From: Taeniopygia guttata
Lineage: Eukaryota; Chordata; Aves; Passeriformes; Estrildidae
Reading direction: 5' to 3'
DNA: 64,000 bases
Assembly: GCF_048771995.1 (NCBI RefSeq)
Contig: NC_133026.1
Coordinates: forward strand, 116,765,501 to 116,829,500
This document shows, in pieces, positions 1-12,795 of this stretch; the stretch's first letter is position 1; each line of letters opens with the position of its first letter. Position numbers and translations under genes: made by a program. The notes below the pieces were generated by a model. That model worked only from the letters and a program-made list of their open reading frames with translations. It was not told the origin of the DNA and ran no database searches.

Positions 1-3000
1 TGCTCCACCTCCTTTGGAGACTAGCTAGTTTCAATCCTTCCTCTTCCCCACATCTTTCAACTCAGAAGGACTTCTGAATCCTTAATTCAGTCAGGAAGGA
101 ATATTAGTCTTGCTCACAACAGATTATCACATACCCTCTTCTGCCTTGGAAAACTGTTGCCCTGGGCACATTTTTGGGGTTTATATTGGGGTTTTTTTGC
201 CAGTGGTTTAAAAAAGTCAGCCAGTTACTGCTTGGCAGTGCCATAGGTAGTCTATTATCACATATTTACCATCAGTCTACGCAGCAGCCAAGTCTCAGCA
301 TGAAGTTTTTTCTTCTTTTAAACTTTACAGAAATATATAACTTTCTGACATATGGCAGCCACAAGAGGGACAAATATATCTAGTGTTTTCCTGAGACTTC
401 GTGGGGTCTTTGGGTTCCTTGAGGGAACCCAAAGGCTGAGAGAAGGAACTAGGATTTAAACCTAATATATTAGAAGGGCAAAGAGTGACTTATATTAGGA
501 AGAGAAATTTGTCAGGAACTAAAAGAGAAAAGCTTAGGGTGACAGCCAAGGATGAACATTTTAATAGCTGCAGTTTGGCGTAAGAAAAGTCATGGGGAAC
601 AAAAGCAAGGGAATTTAATGATGAATATGTTGTATGGGACTGTGTCAAAGGCCTAAGAGAAGTCAAGACGTTCACATTTAATTTAGAGCTGTGCAAGAAT
701 CTCTGGTAATAATTCACAAGATAATAAAATCTACTTTCTGCCTTTCAGTTCTTTTAGTCCAGGCCTGTGGGTCTCAGATTCAGTCAAAGAAAGAAACTGA
801 GAGTTTCTAGCCAGGCAAAAAGACCGGGAAAGAGCTGGAGAAGAATGTAAATAATTCTTTATCTCTCTTGTTTTTCACAGTGTTTATAGTTAAGTTCTGT
901 CACTGTGCGTCAAGGACTTTGCACCAATACTGTGGGTTGTTTTCACTTCAGAACCAATGGATTTGGTCCTCACAAAGCTCTGTATAAAAGACCAGTATAT
1001 TTTAAATAAATTGAAGTCTTACTTTCACAGCCTTCTGAGTCAAGTCTATTCATTCCCGTCCTGCCTCAACAGCAACACAGGCCCTGTTTGAACGCTTTTC
1101 CTGAATTATAATCTCTACAGCAGTACTGCTCTCCACTCACTTTGGGAAGTTCATAGTGTCTCTCCAAACACATACAAATTAAGAATTATAAACAAATCCA
1201 AAGAAAAAGCACAACTTGACAAAAATAGCAGCACAACTTTTGCCTTATATGTTCACCCATTTATAGGAAATACAAGTAAACCCATGGTCTAATTCAGCTC
1301 TAATTTCCAAGGCAGGCCAAAAAAAAAAAACCAGGCAGCTAGCTATGATGGCAGATATTCATTCATCAGCAAGTAATGGAATATCAGCAACTGAGGTCTT
1401 TGTTCCTAAGAACAAATACATGTTTTTCACCTTTATGGGTTTTGTATTAGTTAACACTAAAATTATTGTCATAAAGGAGTCACAGTTTACAGAGGAGGAA
1501 ATATGTCATTAGGTCTCATGATGGGGATTTGACACCTCCTGAGCTCCCTGATAAGCCCTTGTCTTCCATTCCCCTTTGGGAAGTTGGAATAATTCATAGT
1601 TGCAGTACAGTTCTCAGTTTTAATGGCTCATTGGCCATTCAAGGAGAGAGAGACAAGTGCTGATGAACCTCAGAGCTACAGTCCTAAATGCCATCATAAG
1701 GTTTTTCTATGAGAAAAGTCTATATTGTTTTCAAATTGAAGGATTTTTTTCCTAATCTGAAATGAAAACTGTAAATATTGGTATTATGAGGTAAAATTAG
1801 AAAAATAATTAATATCAGAAAAAATGCCTATTTCAGTATGCATTTCAGGTGTTTTTCTTTGAGATAAAGGGATAGCACTCTTTTGTCAGCCAAACTTTTG
1901 GCTATTTCTAGGAAAGTCTAACATTCCAATGAATTCTTCAGTGTCCAAGCCAAACTCAACCCCAAACCAGAGAATATGAAGTACTGTCATACTTGCAGGG
2001 CTTCTTCACCATTTCATCATAGGAAGGCTGGAGCTGTGAATGCCCTGATTTGTCCTCAATCCAAGTAAGAGAAGCACCAGAATCGCTGTCTTGTGTGAAA
2101 ATTGTGTCCCAGAATCCTGCTGCAGAGGCAAATGTGGGTCCTGTCTGAACATGTTTATTCCAGGATCTTTACATGCTATTCTTGTTCCCTCACCAGTTGT
2201 AGAAAGTTGAGCTGACTGGGCTGCACTAATGCTGCAAAACCTGAAAGCCCCGGGCTTGTCAATTCCATGGTGATCTGATCTGCAAGGCTGCTACAGATAC
2301 TCAGTTCCTGGGAAGTCCAGACTTCCACACAGCCTATGCAAAAACCACTGACATCACTGAAAGCCAATTGTTTTAATGAAATCCTTCATAGACATGAGGT
2401 CTTAAAGCAAAAGCTTGTTTTAACCAAATGCTCTCAAACTGCTGAAGTCGTTGGGGTTTGTGCAACATACTCAATATTGTGTTGACTTCAGGGGAAGTTT
2501 CTCTTTGTCTACATTTAATTTTTATTGAGACAAAGATTGTATAAACTTTACCCATAGTGGTAAAAACCCAGCTCCTATGAAGAATATCCATATTAACTTC
2601 ACAAAACACCAAAGTTCCACTTAGGACACTTTGTCAGACATAAGTGATGCATGAGTCCTCTGGTGACACTCTGCGCAAGGGTCAGCTCATCCCACATAGC
2701 ATTGATGAAGTGTGGTCCTGTATCCCTAAGTTTAACCTAGAACTGCAGATCCAGCTATCTCAGCAGATTCCTTAGATGCTGCCTCTGCAGCATGTTAAGA
2801 GTTTCCCACCAGTATTAAAACCATTGACCCAGCCCAGGTTGTTTTATTTCCTCATTTACCCGGGAGAAAGACTCTTATATTTTTTTATTTTTTGTGAAGG
2901 ACGATGTATGACAAGTCTTACTGGGTCTTCTTCAATGTAAACAGGCAATAACTCTTAAGGTCAAACAAGTACACATTCTCAGGAATGAATAATTAATAGG

Positions 3001-6000
3001 GATATACAAAATGTCAGAGCTCAAGTTTCTAGGATTTGCTGAAACACAGACAAATGGAAATCTGACAAAAACAAATTGTGTTTAATAACCCTTAAAGACA
3101 TGATTCCTGAAGCATCCTGCAGTACTCAAGTCTCCGCCTGTCCAACTTCTTTCATCTTCATTTACACCTGACAAAGGCTAGTGAAAATAATGTTTGAACT
3201 TAAGTAATAAAATCAGTTATAAAATCACTTACTTTATCACACATTAAATGCTTTTGCCCACTCTTCCTTCTTTTTAACCTTCCTGACTATTTTTAGTGAC
3301 TGCACAGAACCACTCTCTGCCAAAGTAGCCCAATGCCACAGGGGTGATGCCTGCAGGCACAAAAAAGAAGGACGTTTTTGCCCTTTGCTCTCCAAGGTAA
3401 TGCCAAACCTTGTGACTATTGATGACATAACACTGAGCCCCAGCTACCAAGCCAGAGATGTGAGATAATATATAGTCTCTGGCTAATTCAGTTAGGTGGA
3501 TTATAGTTGACTCAGAACCAAGGACAGAGTGGGATCACATTATGGGGAAATCAAAAACTGGCATATAACTCTTGGCTTATGCCTCTTATGCCCATCTTTA
3601 AACCTGTTATGCCAGCCTGACATTGGTATCAGTCCAACTTTATCATCAGTCCATAAAACTGAACTGCTTCTGAATTATATCAATGCCGAATTTGTCCTGC
3701 TGAAAGTGCAGAATCAGGCCATCTAATAATGAAACAAAGGGAGAACATTTCACTCCTGCTATTTATTCCACACTGACCTTCTGGAGATTTCTTGGCCAGA
3801 TTTATAGATCAACCCTCCAACTCAGAGCTCTAAAACTAGAATATCCCATGGAATTATGCAGTTGCAGACAGTGGGCAGTCAAATTGGATATGTCCAAAGT
3901 AAAACTAAGAAATAATGAGAACCAGCTGTTCAGAAGGGAGATCACACATGTGAAGTCTTCTGCTTTCAAGAGAAAACAACCTCACACCACAAGGATGTCA
4001 AATGCTGTACAAACTTACTCCTCAATGTGTGCAATTTACCATGGAAGTGCATTTAGGCACATTTTGTACACACTGCATTCAAGAAAAAGACATTTTTTCA
4101 TGAAAATCACTTAGCATATGCATGGGAAATACTTGCAGTACTCATCAGTATTAACAAAAGAATGAATAATTACCTTAACACAAGATTATTAAGAATAGAG
4201 AAATATGCAGAACATTCAGAATATCTAAGATGTTTCTCAGCACACGACATTGTTAGTTGATCAGCTGGGCAAATTCTACAGCATTTATCCCATATTTTCA
4301 GCAAAGCGGTGTAAGCGACAGACAGTTTCAAGCAGCACCCTGGATACCAAAATCTCCTCTTCCTGTCAACAGGCACAGCTGGTCAGTCAAACAGCCAGTC
4401 AGTCAATCGATCACATATACAACCTATTTATACATATAGACAGAAGCAGCCTTAGACCTTGAACAGCAAAATTGGAAGCTCCCAGGCAGAAAGCTCAATG
4501 AATCCTTGGAGACTGAACAATGCATGGAGCAGTAGCTGTGGTATTCATTGTCTAATGCCCCACTTCCACACTGTGGATTACAATTGCCCCTCAAAATGTC
4601 TCCAGGAGAATTTATTTTGATTTTAAGACTAAACAAAAGTTGAGGAGACACATAAAGAAGACATAAAGGGTGAGATCTATGGGCAGAATAGTAGCACTTG
4701 AAGAGAAGCTGTGTCCGAGACACAGCTTAAGAGTTCCATCATGCACTTTCAGGCAGACTCTGTACTGCACAAACAAAGCAAAGGCTCAAGCCCATGACCA
4801 GTCACTCTGTCAGCATGTTGCTTGGTGCAGTCTTGGTTTGTGCCCAGCAGCAGCAGCCTGCACTGCCTGGGTGTGGCTCAGAGCACAGCACTTGCCAGGA
4901 TGCATGCCCCGGTGGTGGGGTGCATATAGCCACCCTCTGTTTCAAGGGGGACAAGAATTCAGGCATGTGGAAAAGAATGTATCATGTTGTGTGGCCTCAC
5001 TGCCAGAAGCCTGTCCTGGACTATTTTTCAGCACTAGCAAAGGCATGGCTTAGTCAAGATTTTGCCAAAATATGTGTTTTTTTCCTACATCCTTCTGTTT
5101 GCCTTTGCATGTCAAAATGGCATGAGCTCCCACACTCTGTTTCAGCTGGACGTGCAGTGGCAAGTCAGCTCTACCCTTCAGAGACTTCTCCATACCTAAT
5201 CTGGAGCCCCAGCAGAATCCTTATCCTCGGGCTGCAACAGATAGCTCCAGCAGTTTTTCACCAGCTCCTCTCAGATAGGTGACACTTTAGACTAGTATTT
5301 TATGTTTAGCAGTTATACATTTTTGAAGAAAAAAAATGTTTCTTCTCCCTTTTCTTGTTCACATTTAGTTTTCATACCTCCTACACTTATGATAGGAAAT
5401 AAGGAATATAGTATTTCCTCTTTTTCTGGTAATTCAAAATTATATAGAAACTTGTGCTCCAAACTGAAAAATATTCATACTTGAGATAAATAACTAAGGT
5501 TTGTACTTTGCATCCTAGATTGCACCATTTTGTTTTGCCTAGCTCAGGTAATGTTTTTTCACATTGTATCTTGATTCATTATATTGATGTCCAGATAAAG
5601 GAAACAAACATATTGGAATAATACAACAGTAAACTTTTTCCATGTTGATACCAGTCAATGTGCTTTTTTATGCAGTTGCATTGGTCAGAGGTCTTGCACA
5701 GCTGCTAAATTTCAGAAATTGATAAAATTTTGTTTCCAGATGTCAACACAATACAAAGAAATAAAGTTTAACTTAACCAAGTGACAAAAACTCTCCAAGA
5801 AAAATAATCAACTTCACACCAAATCTTGGGACTTTTACTATCTGGATATTATTACTTCTATAAATACCCCATCCTAGTTAAGCTCCTAGTCTCAGCAACA
5901 TCCAATTGCAAGTTCTACAATCTGTTACCTATTATTACTATTGAACATTTCACCTCTCAGATTCACAGAACAGACTCTGATTTCTAAATCCATCTTTACC

Positions 6001-9000
6001 CTTCTAAAATGTCTGTCACCACATTTATAATGGAAACTGTCAGTATCAAGGTTAGGAGCAGCCATATTATCACCCCAAAGGCAGTCAGATTTTATATGCA
6101 TCTCTCCCAAACTATGAGGGCTTAAAGAATGCTTAGAGGCGCAGAATATGGGATGAGTCTAAGATTTGAACCTTACTCAGCCTAAACCATGGGTTAACAA
6201 TCTGTTTGGGGATTAGCCAATTTCCAGTTGAGCTCGGGGATGGTTTTAATCGATGCCAGCCATGCCCAGGGGACATAAGCATTTCCAAGGCAGAGGCAGC
6301 CCCGGGCTGCTGAGACGAAGCTCCTCCCTGGCAGAGCTAAGGATTAGCTAAGGAAGCCCTGGGAGGAAGGATACAGAAGATTTGAAGCCCAACGGAGGAG
6401 TAGCATCTGAAACCAAGTTTACCTTCCCAAGTCAGGGCTCTTCCCTCTGCTACCTGGAGGCACAGGGGTGCATAGAACTACATGATTTTAGGAAAGCATT
6501 CACAGCTTCATTGCTGAATAAAGAGATGGAGAAAGATCGTTTGCATTTGGCCCTGCAGACTAAACATGACTTGTTTTCTTTCTTCTTGCCTGGGACTTAT
6601 AGTGGTCTGTTACATAATATCATTTCAGTTTTTGCAAGACCTTTAACCCCACTTGATTTTCAGCATAGCAAGTGAAGCACCAAGGCTCAAGTGGTCCTAC
6701 AGAAGCAGCAAACCTTAAAATCAAATTAAAATCCTGTCTAAGTACAGTTTATTCACTTTAACTAGTTATTATAACAGAAAACATCTCTGCTTAGTTGTTT
6801 AAAGCCCTTCAGGAGTTAGAAATGCCTGCTTCTTTATGAAAAAATTGTCTTCTGTTCACTAGCAGCAGTCTGGAAAGCTTCCAGACAGTAGAAAGAATTA
6901 GTGAGGAGGAAACATGTTTTAAGAATGGGCCACAGATGTGAACGTTCATTTTCCCACTTTGGTGAGCTGATCAATTAAAGGTAGTTAGCAATTTCCTGAC
7001 TGGTGCTGTCTTGAACATCTGCAGGGCACAAATGCAGCTGTTTCCCATCTTCTCCATCCCATAGAACAACCAAGCTGCTGCTGCTGTCTCCTACAAAAAT
7101 CAGTCATCAAAATGGGTGTAGTATCAACCACCTAAGCCTGAACAGAGTATTTAAGAACCAGTAACTGAAGTGTTGAAAAGATATTTGCCTAAAGCAGCTT
7201 TAGTTGAATGTTTTGACAGTTACATTTTATATTGAAGTCACTCATTCACCATTGATATGCTAAACCAGAAGGAACATCGTCACCTGTAAGGGTGCAAGTA
7301 GACAGATGACCCTAGAGCGTTTGTTTTGGGGAGGCTGACAAACCACTTTTTAAGGTACTATTAGAACTAAATTATCAGTAAGCAGAAAAGCATCTGAATC
7401 ACACAGACACTTTTCACAGTTGCTGGAAGGCATTATACTACTGCTGCCTGTCTTCATAGTAATGTCAGCCCTATGTGTAAAGGGGGTAGTGAGAGATCTG
7501 TTTCCTGGCTCAAAGCACATACAGTACAATACCATATGCTCCCATCAGAAGGAACTGTGGGTGCTCACAACTAATCAAGATCAATCTCTCAATTAGGCAG
7601 ATCACAGGGTTCAAACACAAAGGATAAGTGGTAACTCCCAGCGATACACTTATTCTCTTAGCCATGTTGTTTCTGTGTTGGATTATTGCTGAAAGGCTTA
7701 GGTGGAGGAAAAATGTGTTTCAAGGAGGAGGTATCACAATATGTCATTTATAAACAGCGACTTATATTGCATCATATGCAGTTTATAATGCATCCACGTG
7801 GACAGGTGCAGATACACGCAGGCGGCTTGGTGCTCTCAAAAGGCTGGATCCAAGCCAGCTCTAGTCTCGAAGCTGTTTAGACACAAACCAGTAATATACA
7901 CAGCCTGTCACCAGGCCTTACTGACTTGAACACAGAGCAATGTTAACACACTTATATAGACCAGAAATGGCTCATGTCTGGCCAGATCAGAATATGAGGA
8001 GACAAATCTTATATCTACATCCACTCTCAGGAGGGAGCACCCATAGATTCCCCTCAACCCACTCAACTTGTACAGAAAAGTGCCAACATCTGAGATACAG
8101 CCAGTGAAAGAGGGTATTTTCAAACTCAGACAGAATTTAAAATCAAGTCTTTGCTGTGGGAATAAATATCTATATAAGTCTTATCTCCCTCTGAGGTATG
8201 TGGACATAAATATCTATATATGTCTTAGCTCCCTTTGAGGTTTGTCTTGAGTTTTTACAATGTTCATAGACATGCTGATAGAAAAAAAAATATCAGTGTT
8301 GCATGTCTTTCAAGCATATGGCACTCCTTAGAGCCAACAAGGCTTTTGTATGAAAGATGAATATGAAATCAGGGCAAGATTTTAGTATACCAAAGTAAAT
8401 TTCCCCCAACACTCTGTACAACAAATAAAAAGAGAAAAGGTGGAAAATCTGCAAGGTGATCAAGCTACCAGTGGGTTTACTCAGGTCCACAGGCTACCTG
8501 AAAGAAAAGATACAAAACAAATGAACAAACAAACAAAAATCCTCCTTAGAGATTGCGCCAGTCAGCTGGCCAGAAAAAAATGCCAGAGCAACAGTGTACT
8601 GGTGCCATCTGGCTACTTCTCCTCCTTCCAATGGCTCCCTGCCATATTCCTGACCAGGATATTGGAAGAACCAGACACAGGACACATCCAAAAAAATCCT
8701 CATAGGTCTTATACTGGGCCCAGTGGATGCTGGAACAGGTTTCTGGGAGTCAGTGTTATATAAATGTCAAGCAGTGTGAACATGCCTGAAAGAGCTAATA
8801 GCTGAGTACCAAACCCTACTACATTAAAGGCACACTGGGACTTGACAGCAATAAAAGCAGTCCCTTATTCAAGAGACTTCAGGTTAACATGCTGCAGCTT
8901 GTAGGAGCATGCTGGGTTTTCTCCTCTGTGGCTACTTTTCATTTCAAACTTCCCTTTCACAGCCAGAATGGGACTCTCACCTTGAAGAAGATGAGACTTG

Positions 9001-10058
9001 GGGTCACTTTGCCAGGAACTAATCTTTAACTTAGTTGAAGAAAACCAGGTTGTGATTATCAGACAGTTGTATTTATTTTGCTTGATATAAATGTAATCTA
9101 GGGATTGAAAGCAAAACACTACATATTCAGAAGATAATTCACAGTTTTAGATATCAACTGAAAATCAAAATATGCACCATTTGCAGTCAGCAACATTCGC
9201 GAACCACATGTATGGGGTATGTACAGCTGGTGTAGAATTTAATTTGAATGCTATTTATGTGCTATGCATGCTGCATATAAAGCAGACTGTCAACTGTTCA
9301 TTTCCAAAAAAGGAAATAAAGGATACAAAAAATTAAACCTGCAAATTCCAGAAACCTCAAGTTTTCAAAACAATAATGTCAGAGTTACTGATTTTTTGCC
9401 AGTTTAATGGAACCTTTTATTCTTTTGGTGTATTTCTCTAAAGCATAGTGCACTTTGTAATTGTTTATATGGGGTTATAAAATTCATAGCTCTCTTAGGC
9501 ACAGGAATAACCCCTATTTAGTCAATAAATATTTATTGGAAATTTTTCAGCTTCTAATATTTTAATACAAATAATTTATATCTTAAATAATTTTAGTGCT
9601 TTTAAAAAGAGTGAGATTGCTAGATTTTTAAGAGAGAAATGTTATTTATTCAAGCCACATATATTGCACAGTCCTTTTCAGTGCTAGTGTCCTGGCACTG
9701 CTCTAATAAATTAACAAAACACAGTACCTCCAGTTACTGCAAATTTTACTTCATGTTCATTTGATCCAAAGTAACACTACAGAAAACTGCACCCCACTAT
9801 TTTACAAGCTGGCTTAAAACAACCTAAGAAGAGCTTTTACAATTCACTTTAATTAAAAAAAACAAAAAGAAGAAGAAGACAAAAATAACCTGCAACCTTT
9901 TGTTTTTCCAGTCTCATTCTCTTTTATCTTCTCTAAAATTATGAAAATAATTTAGCCCTATGAGGAGTCGAACCATGATCACTACTGCAGAACACCGGAA
10001 AATATGTGGAAAGGTCTCTAAAAGACATTGGAAAACCTCATTTAAAGACTTATACAGA

Positions 10059-10059
<1 letters not shown>
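1..10059. other. Gene-poor intergenic flank
   Basis: No exon, RNA gene or recognisable mobile element could be supported here. Open frames are short (under about 165 codons), lack recognisable domains and are scattered on both strands, as expected by chance. The longest, at 4794-5282, has no family resemblance I can name. One local tandem duplication (8162-8249) is listed separately. The DNA is moderately AT-rich, without CpG-rich blocks. Confidence 0.6.
8162..8249. repeat. 44-bp tandem duplication, two diverged copies
   Basis: A unit beginning ATAAATATCTATATA at 8162 is repeated from 8206 with a few substitutions. Both copies carry the same GTCTTA...CTCCCT...TGAGGT sequence. Two direct copies with period 44 suggest a local duplication by replication slippage or unequal exchange. 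Confidence 0.75.

Positions 10060-10093
<34 letters not shown>
10060..10093. repeat. (AAT)n microsatellite
   Basis: About eleven uninterrupted AAT units are visible. The frames read through it (poly-Tyr on the minus strand) are repeat artefacts. Confidence 0.95.
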
Positions 10094-10844
10094 GCAACAT
10101 AGACCTTTGCAAAAATAAATTTTACTAGTGTCAGATGTAAGGTATCTGTGAAAGTAAATAAAATAAATCATGGCCACTTGATGACCCTGAAAACAAATAG
10201 AATAATGCAGTTTGCATAAATATGCCCAAACTCTTCTCTATCCAAAATTAGGTAGCCCACCCACACTGCTTAATGAGAGTCGTTGCCACCTGCCAAGCGA
10301 TGCTAGACATTCGCTGCAAGAAACCCATTCCATGCAGTGACCTCAGTGAGAAGGATGAAGGATCCCTTTTTTTGTCTAAAACATGATAAAATGGATGATA
10401 AAATTGATCCTTTTTTGTCCACCCTTCGCAAAAGGCATTTTATTATCTGTCTTAAGTTGACTTTAAAGAATTTCTACTTTGGCATGAACACAAAATATAT
10501 GCTTGTAGCCCAAACCCCAAAATTACTTCCTTAAGCAGTTACTGAATCTTGGTCTTTTATTCCCCTAAACTATTCTAAGTGAACATAAATTTGGTAAATC
10601 TCCATAGGAATTCACACTGGTTGGGGAAGATGACTAGCAGAAAAAAGTCTGTTCTTCAGAAGAGCAGACTTCAATTTACTCAGATATCTTACAGGTAGGA
10701 TCCTGTGGGAGGCACCTCTGAAGGCTAAAGCAGCTCAGAAAGGCAGCAGGTCTTTAAGGACAGCATCCTCTGAAAACAATGCTTCACACCAATATTCAGG
10801 GGGAAAAAAAGGTAGATGTATTAGGATACAGGCTTGGCTAAACA
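10094..10844. other. Intergenic, nothing recognised
   Basis: AT-rich sequence between the AAT microsatellite and the CR1 element. No coding or RNA signal is seen. The 5' limit of the neighbouring CR1 is uncertain and may extend slightly into this stretch. Confidence 0.5.
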
Positions 10845-12795
10845 GGGAACGTATGGCAAAGCTCCAAAGCATAAAGGCACCATATGAGAGGTGGAAACTA
10901 GGACAGATTACAAAGAAGAAACGTATAAATGTTGCCTTGACATGTAGCAATGATGTCAGGAAAGCCAAAGCTCCTCTAAAGTTGACTTTCCTGAGGGATG
11001 TCAAGGCAACCAGAAGATACCCTGCCATTGTGTTACAGTAATAAAATTTTGAACAAAAAAAATATGAGTCTATTTCTGAATTAAGAAGGGGATCTCATGT
11101 CAGTAGACACATAGAAGGGGCTGTTTCAACCTCCCCAAAGGAAACGAGGCCTGTTCGAGAGAAAAGCCAGACCAAGGAAGACTCACTCTTGATGAAGGAG
11201 ACACAGATTAGGGAACACTTAAACAAATTAAACATACACAATGAGTGCTGCAAGAACTGGTGGATTTCATCACAAGGTCACTCTGGATTATCTTTGCAAA
11301 GTCTTGTCATGTAGGTGAAGTTCTTGAAGAATGGAAGAAAGGAAGTGTCACTCATCTTCAAGGAGGGCAAGAACAAAGAACTGGAGAGCTACAGGCTGGT
11401 CAACCTCACCTCAGTCACTGAGAAGATTATGAAAATCTGCCTGGAAGCCCTTTTCAAAGAACAAAGTAATTGGAAGTTGTAAGCATAGAACTATGAAGGG
11501 GAAATCATGTATAACCAGTGTGATGGCCTTCCATAATGAGACAGCTGGTTGATGGATGAGGGAAGAGAAGTTGCTGTTGTCTACCTTGATTTTAGTAAAG
11601 CTTTTCACACAGTCTCATTTTCATCACCATAGACCTGATGATAAACTAAAAGCTAGGAAAGTTGAAAGTGAGATGAATTTGAATTTGAGCAAATAACTGG
11701 GGCCAGAGAGTTATGATCGGCAGCATAAATTTAATTTGTGGTCAAATTATTGGTGGTATATCACAGGGTACACCACACTGGTGCCAATATTGTTTAGTCT
11801 AACTACTGACCTGGATACTGGAAGAGAGTCCACTCATGAGGTTCACAGATGACAAAAAAACTGAGATGTGTCTCATATCTCACACATACCTGGTAAAAAC
11901 AGAGTTTTACCATTCAGAGGGACCTGGACAGGCTGGAAAATTGGGCAGAGAGGAAATTATTGAAGTTCAACAAGGAGAAATGCAAATTCTTGTACCTAGG
12001 AAGGAATAACCCCAGGGATCAGCACATGCTGGGGACAACCATCAGGAAAGCAGCTCTGTAAAGAAGGATCTTAGGGTCCTTGAACAACAAACTGAAGCAA
12101 AAATAAAAAAAGCCAACACTATCCTGGACTACATTAGGAAAAATGTTGGTCATAGGTTGAGGGAGTTGATCTTTCTCCTCCACTGAACACTGGTGAGACA
12201 CGTGTAGCAATCTGTCCAGATCTAAGCTCCCCAGTATAACAGAGAGATGAACTTGTTGGAGTGAATCCAGTGCAGGGCCAACAAAGATGATCAAAGGTCT
12301 AGAGCATCTCTTGTGTGAGGAGAAGCTGAAAGAGCTAGGACTATCAGTCTGGAGAAGAGAAGGTTCAGGAGAGATCTTATCAACATTCATTAATATCTGA
12401 TGGAACAAAAAAAAAAGAAAAAGAAAAACAAACAAACAAACAAACAAAAAACCACAAAACAAAACCAAAACACACAAAAAAAAAAAAAAAAGAGAGAAAG
12501 CCAGACTCATTTCAGCAATAGCCACAGACAGGGCAAGAGGCAATGGTTAGAAATTGAAAACATAAAATTCCATCTAAAAACAAAGAAAGCTCACATGTTT
12601 TTTTACTGTGAGGTTAGTCAAAGATTGAAGTAATTTGGCTAGAAGGGTTGTGGAGTTTCTACCTGTGAGGCTACTCAGAAGGCAAATGGAAATGGTCCTA
12701 GGAAACCTCCTATAACAGACCCTGCTTGAGCAGAGGCTTTGGCCGTGATGACCTCCAGAGGTTGCTTCCAACCTCAACCATTTTCTGATCTGCAA
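10845..12795 (+). mobile_element. CR1-type LINE, 5'-truncated and decayed
   Basis: This is a degraded non-LTR retrotransposon of the CR1 family in sense orientation. Near 10,930-11,010 a frame resembles the CR1 ORF2 segment before the reverse transcriptase (DVRKAKAPLKL, FLRDVK). From about 11,280 to 11,640 the DNA follows the CR1 reverse-transcriptase region: the trap-like piece encoding 'IFKEGKN..LESYRLVNLTSVTEKI', then 'YLDFSKAF'. The span 11,930-12,360 matches the later ORF2 part (LLKFNKEKCKFLYLG). The end near 12,765-12,795 resembles the CR1 3' terminus, 'TTCCAACCTCAACCATT'. Many frameshifts and stops leave no intact ORF, so it is immobile. An A-rich insertion interrupts it at 12,406-12,491. 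Family assignment is by recognition only; subfamily is not determined. Confidence 0.85.
12406..12491 (+). repeat. A-rich (AAAC)n tract inserted in the CR1 copy
   Basis: An A-run with C and G interruptions separates two pieces of CR1 sequence that would normally be nearly contiguous ('GGAGAGATCTTATCAACATT' upstream, 'AGCCAGACTCATTTCAGCA' downstream). It replaces a short stretch of the expected element. It could be a microsatellite expansion or the tail of a second insertion. Confidence 0.7.

Noticed and set aside
4794-5282. 162-codon plus-strand frame
   Set aside because: No recognisable domain, no supporting splice or promoter signal, and an overlapping frame in another phase. Considered a chance frame.
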